From Chromera velia (lineage: Eukaryota > Sar > Chromeraceae): 22,287 bases of DNA. The notes under the pieces are model-generated. The model did no database searches. It saw nothing but the letters and a program-made list of their open reading frames with translations, and was not told the origin of the DNA. Within the stretch, counting starts at the first letter, position 1, and the number at the start of each line of letters is the position of its first letter. Positions 18,073-22,287 of this stretch are shown in pieces. The stretch covers positions 1 through 22,287 of the forward strand of contig JAHBMJ010000834.1 of assembly GCA_018398765.1 (NCBI GenBank), given 5' to 3'. The position numbers were made by a program, and so were the translations under genes.

Positions 18073-18919
18073 CTACAGACCAAGTGGCTGTCTACATCTG
18101 TCAAGGTCTCTCAGAGTGAGTGGTTTATGCAGGTGTATGCTTTGCAGTCATAACTGAATGTCACTGATCTGCATTGATCTGCTGTGGCCGGATATTACAC
18201 TTCGCGGATATCGATCAGTGTGTCAATTTTTTGAAGATTAATTTTTGTGGCGCGCGATGGCGCGCGTATATATATATTGGATCTCCGATCTCGCGCGCGT
18301 ACATGCATGCATGCATGACAAAATTCATGCATGCATGCGTGCACATGCATGCACGCGCGCGCAATTTGAGCGCGCATGCATGTGTGCTAGATTGCTAATT
18401 AAGTGCTTTTCATTGTTGCATGCAGCATGCATCATTGCGCATCTCGATTTCATGATTTTCACATGAAACCCATGTCACTGCAGGTCCCAAACGTGAATGT
18501 AATCGGGAGATTATCTCTACGAGTCAGAGTTGACCTCTTCGAGTCGCTGATTAGGCTCAACCGCCTTTTCTCTGCACCATATCAAAGGATTTCACACCAG
18601 TGGAACCGACTGTTGTTTATCAGGGTACCCGAAAACTGTGCGTGCATGGCAGAGTGACACCTGACCATTGTTCTGCAGAGAAGACGAGGAAAAGAGTGAA
18701 GGGTGAAGTAGAAACGGATCTAGGAGCACGCTGACCTCTTTCGTGAAGTCGATTGGTGCCTTGATTCGGGCTTCTGCTCAAGCCTTTATCAACGTGCGTA
18801 CATATGTATAGGTGATCATCTGTTGCTGACGAGATCCGCCCTTTCGCTTCACATTGCACTTCATTTCCTGCTTTGGCACAAGGTGCATCGAGAAGAATAG
18901 CGAAAAACCGTGCAAGAGG
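18073..18919. other. Divergent intergenic region
   Basis: This lies between the presumed starts of the minus-strand gene and the right-hand + strand gene. It contains GCGC/ATGC alternating tracts and a TATATATATAT run at about 18267-18277. An open + frame follows a CTGCAG at about 18478-18483 but lacks a partner exon. Core promoter elements cannot be assigned with confidence. Confidence 0.5.
18305..18338. repeat. Perfect 14-bp inverted repeat (GCATGCATGCATGA hairpin)
   Basis: Arms at 18305-18318 and 18325-18338 are exact inverse complements around the 6-base loop CAAAAT. The surrounding 18240-18380 is dominated by ATGC and GCGC alternations. Confidence 0.85.
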
Positions 18920-22110
<3,191 letters not shown>

Positions 22111-22287
22111 GTGAGTGAGTGGGTTGTCAGCCACGCATGCAGGAAGATTGGGTTCTTGCGGAGTGCCCTGCAATTTCTCCTAACTCGGGAAGGCATCTTG
22201 TTTCATGTCACCTTTTCTTCCGGGTTTTCCTTGTCTCCTTCCCGGCGTGGCTGCTTGTGTGTGTGTGTGCGTGCGTGTGTGTGTGTG

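Noticed and set aside
18403-18657. + strand open frame with NVIGRLSLRVRVDLFESLI
   Set aside because: Preceded by CTGCAG and partly protein-like, but with no partner exon or donor; kept as intergenic.

Overview
The window looks like nuclear DNA of a eukaryotic protist, most plausibly an alga of the stramenopile or chromerid type. The reasons are many short exons with canonical GT-AG introns of about 200-650 bp (one apparent intron is about 1.3 kb), 3' splice sites that nearly always read GCAG, and introns packed with simple repeats. The first gene also carries a domain common in protist genomes (SHRW-like / HPDP / FWDYxSLPQ / RxWxxxE). The lineage is inference. No rRNA, tRNA, CRISPR or bacterial operon signal was seen.

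Region 1 (1-8573, + strand): one large gene whose 5' end lies outside the window. I rebuilt 13 exons whose reading phases agree at every junction, giving about 994 residues. In order the product has a charged coiled coil, an acidic linker, a long middle with weak BRCT-like segments, a TIR/HET-like domain, and C-terminal cysteine-containing leucine-rich repeats. The last two exons have alternative models.

Region 2 (about 8.6-13.6 kb): an AT-rich island between two convergent genes, with poorly supported coding fragments and several non-autonomous mobile elements. These are a 250-bp hAT-like element with a perfect 8-bp target duplication, a 227-bp TIR element with a perfect 10-bp target duplication, and a 460-bp foldback element. 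At 11.2-12.4 kb both strands look coding, so the gene model there is unresolved.

Region 3 (13650-18072, - strand): a multi-exon membrane protein gene. Its C-terminal half has several hydrophobic segments and a last exon resembling the membrane segment of LETM1-family proteins (tentative). Its introns hold long GACA-type repeats, a 68-bp-period duplication and possible zinc-finger relics.

Region 4 (18920-22110 and beyond, + strand): a gene diverging from the previous one, coding for a Pro/Gln-rich N terminus, coiled coils and a Gly/Pro/Ser-rich linker, and running off the right edge. The roughly 850-bp divergent intergenic region has alternating purine-pyrimidine (Z-DNA-prone) and palindromic ATGC/GCGC tracts. 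Exons and splice sites were called by eye from frame, phase and consensus; transcript data would be decisive.
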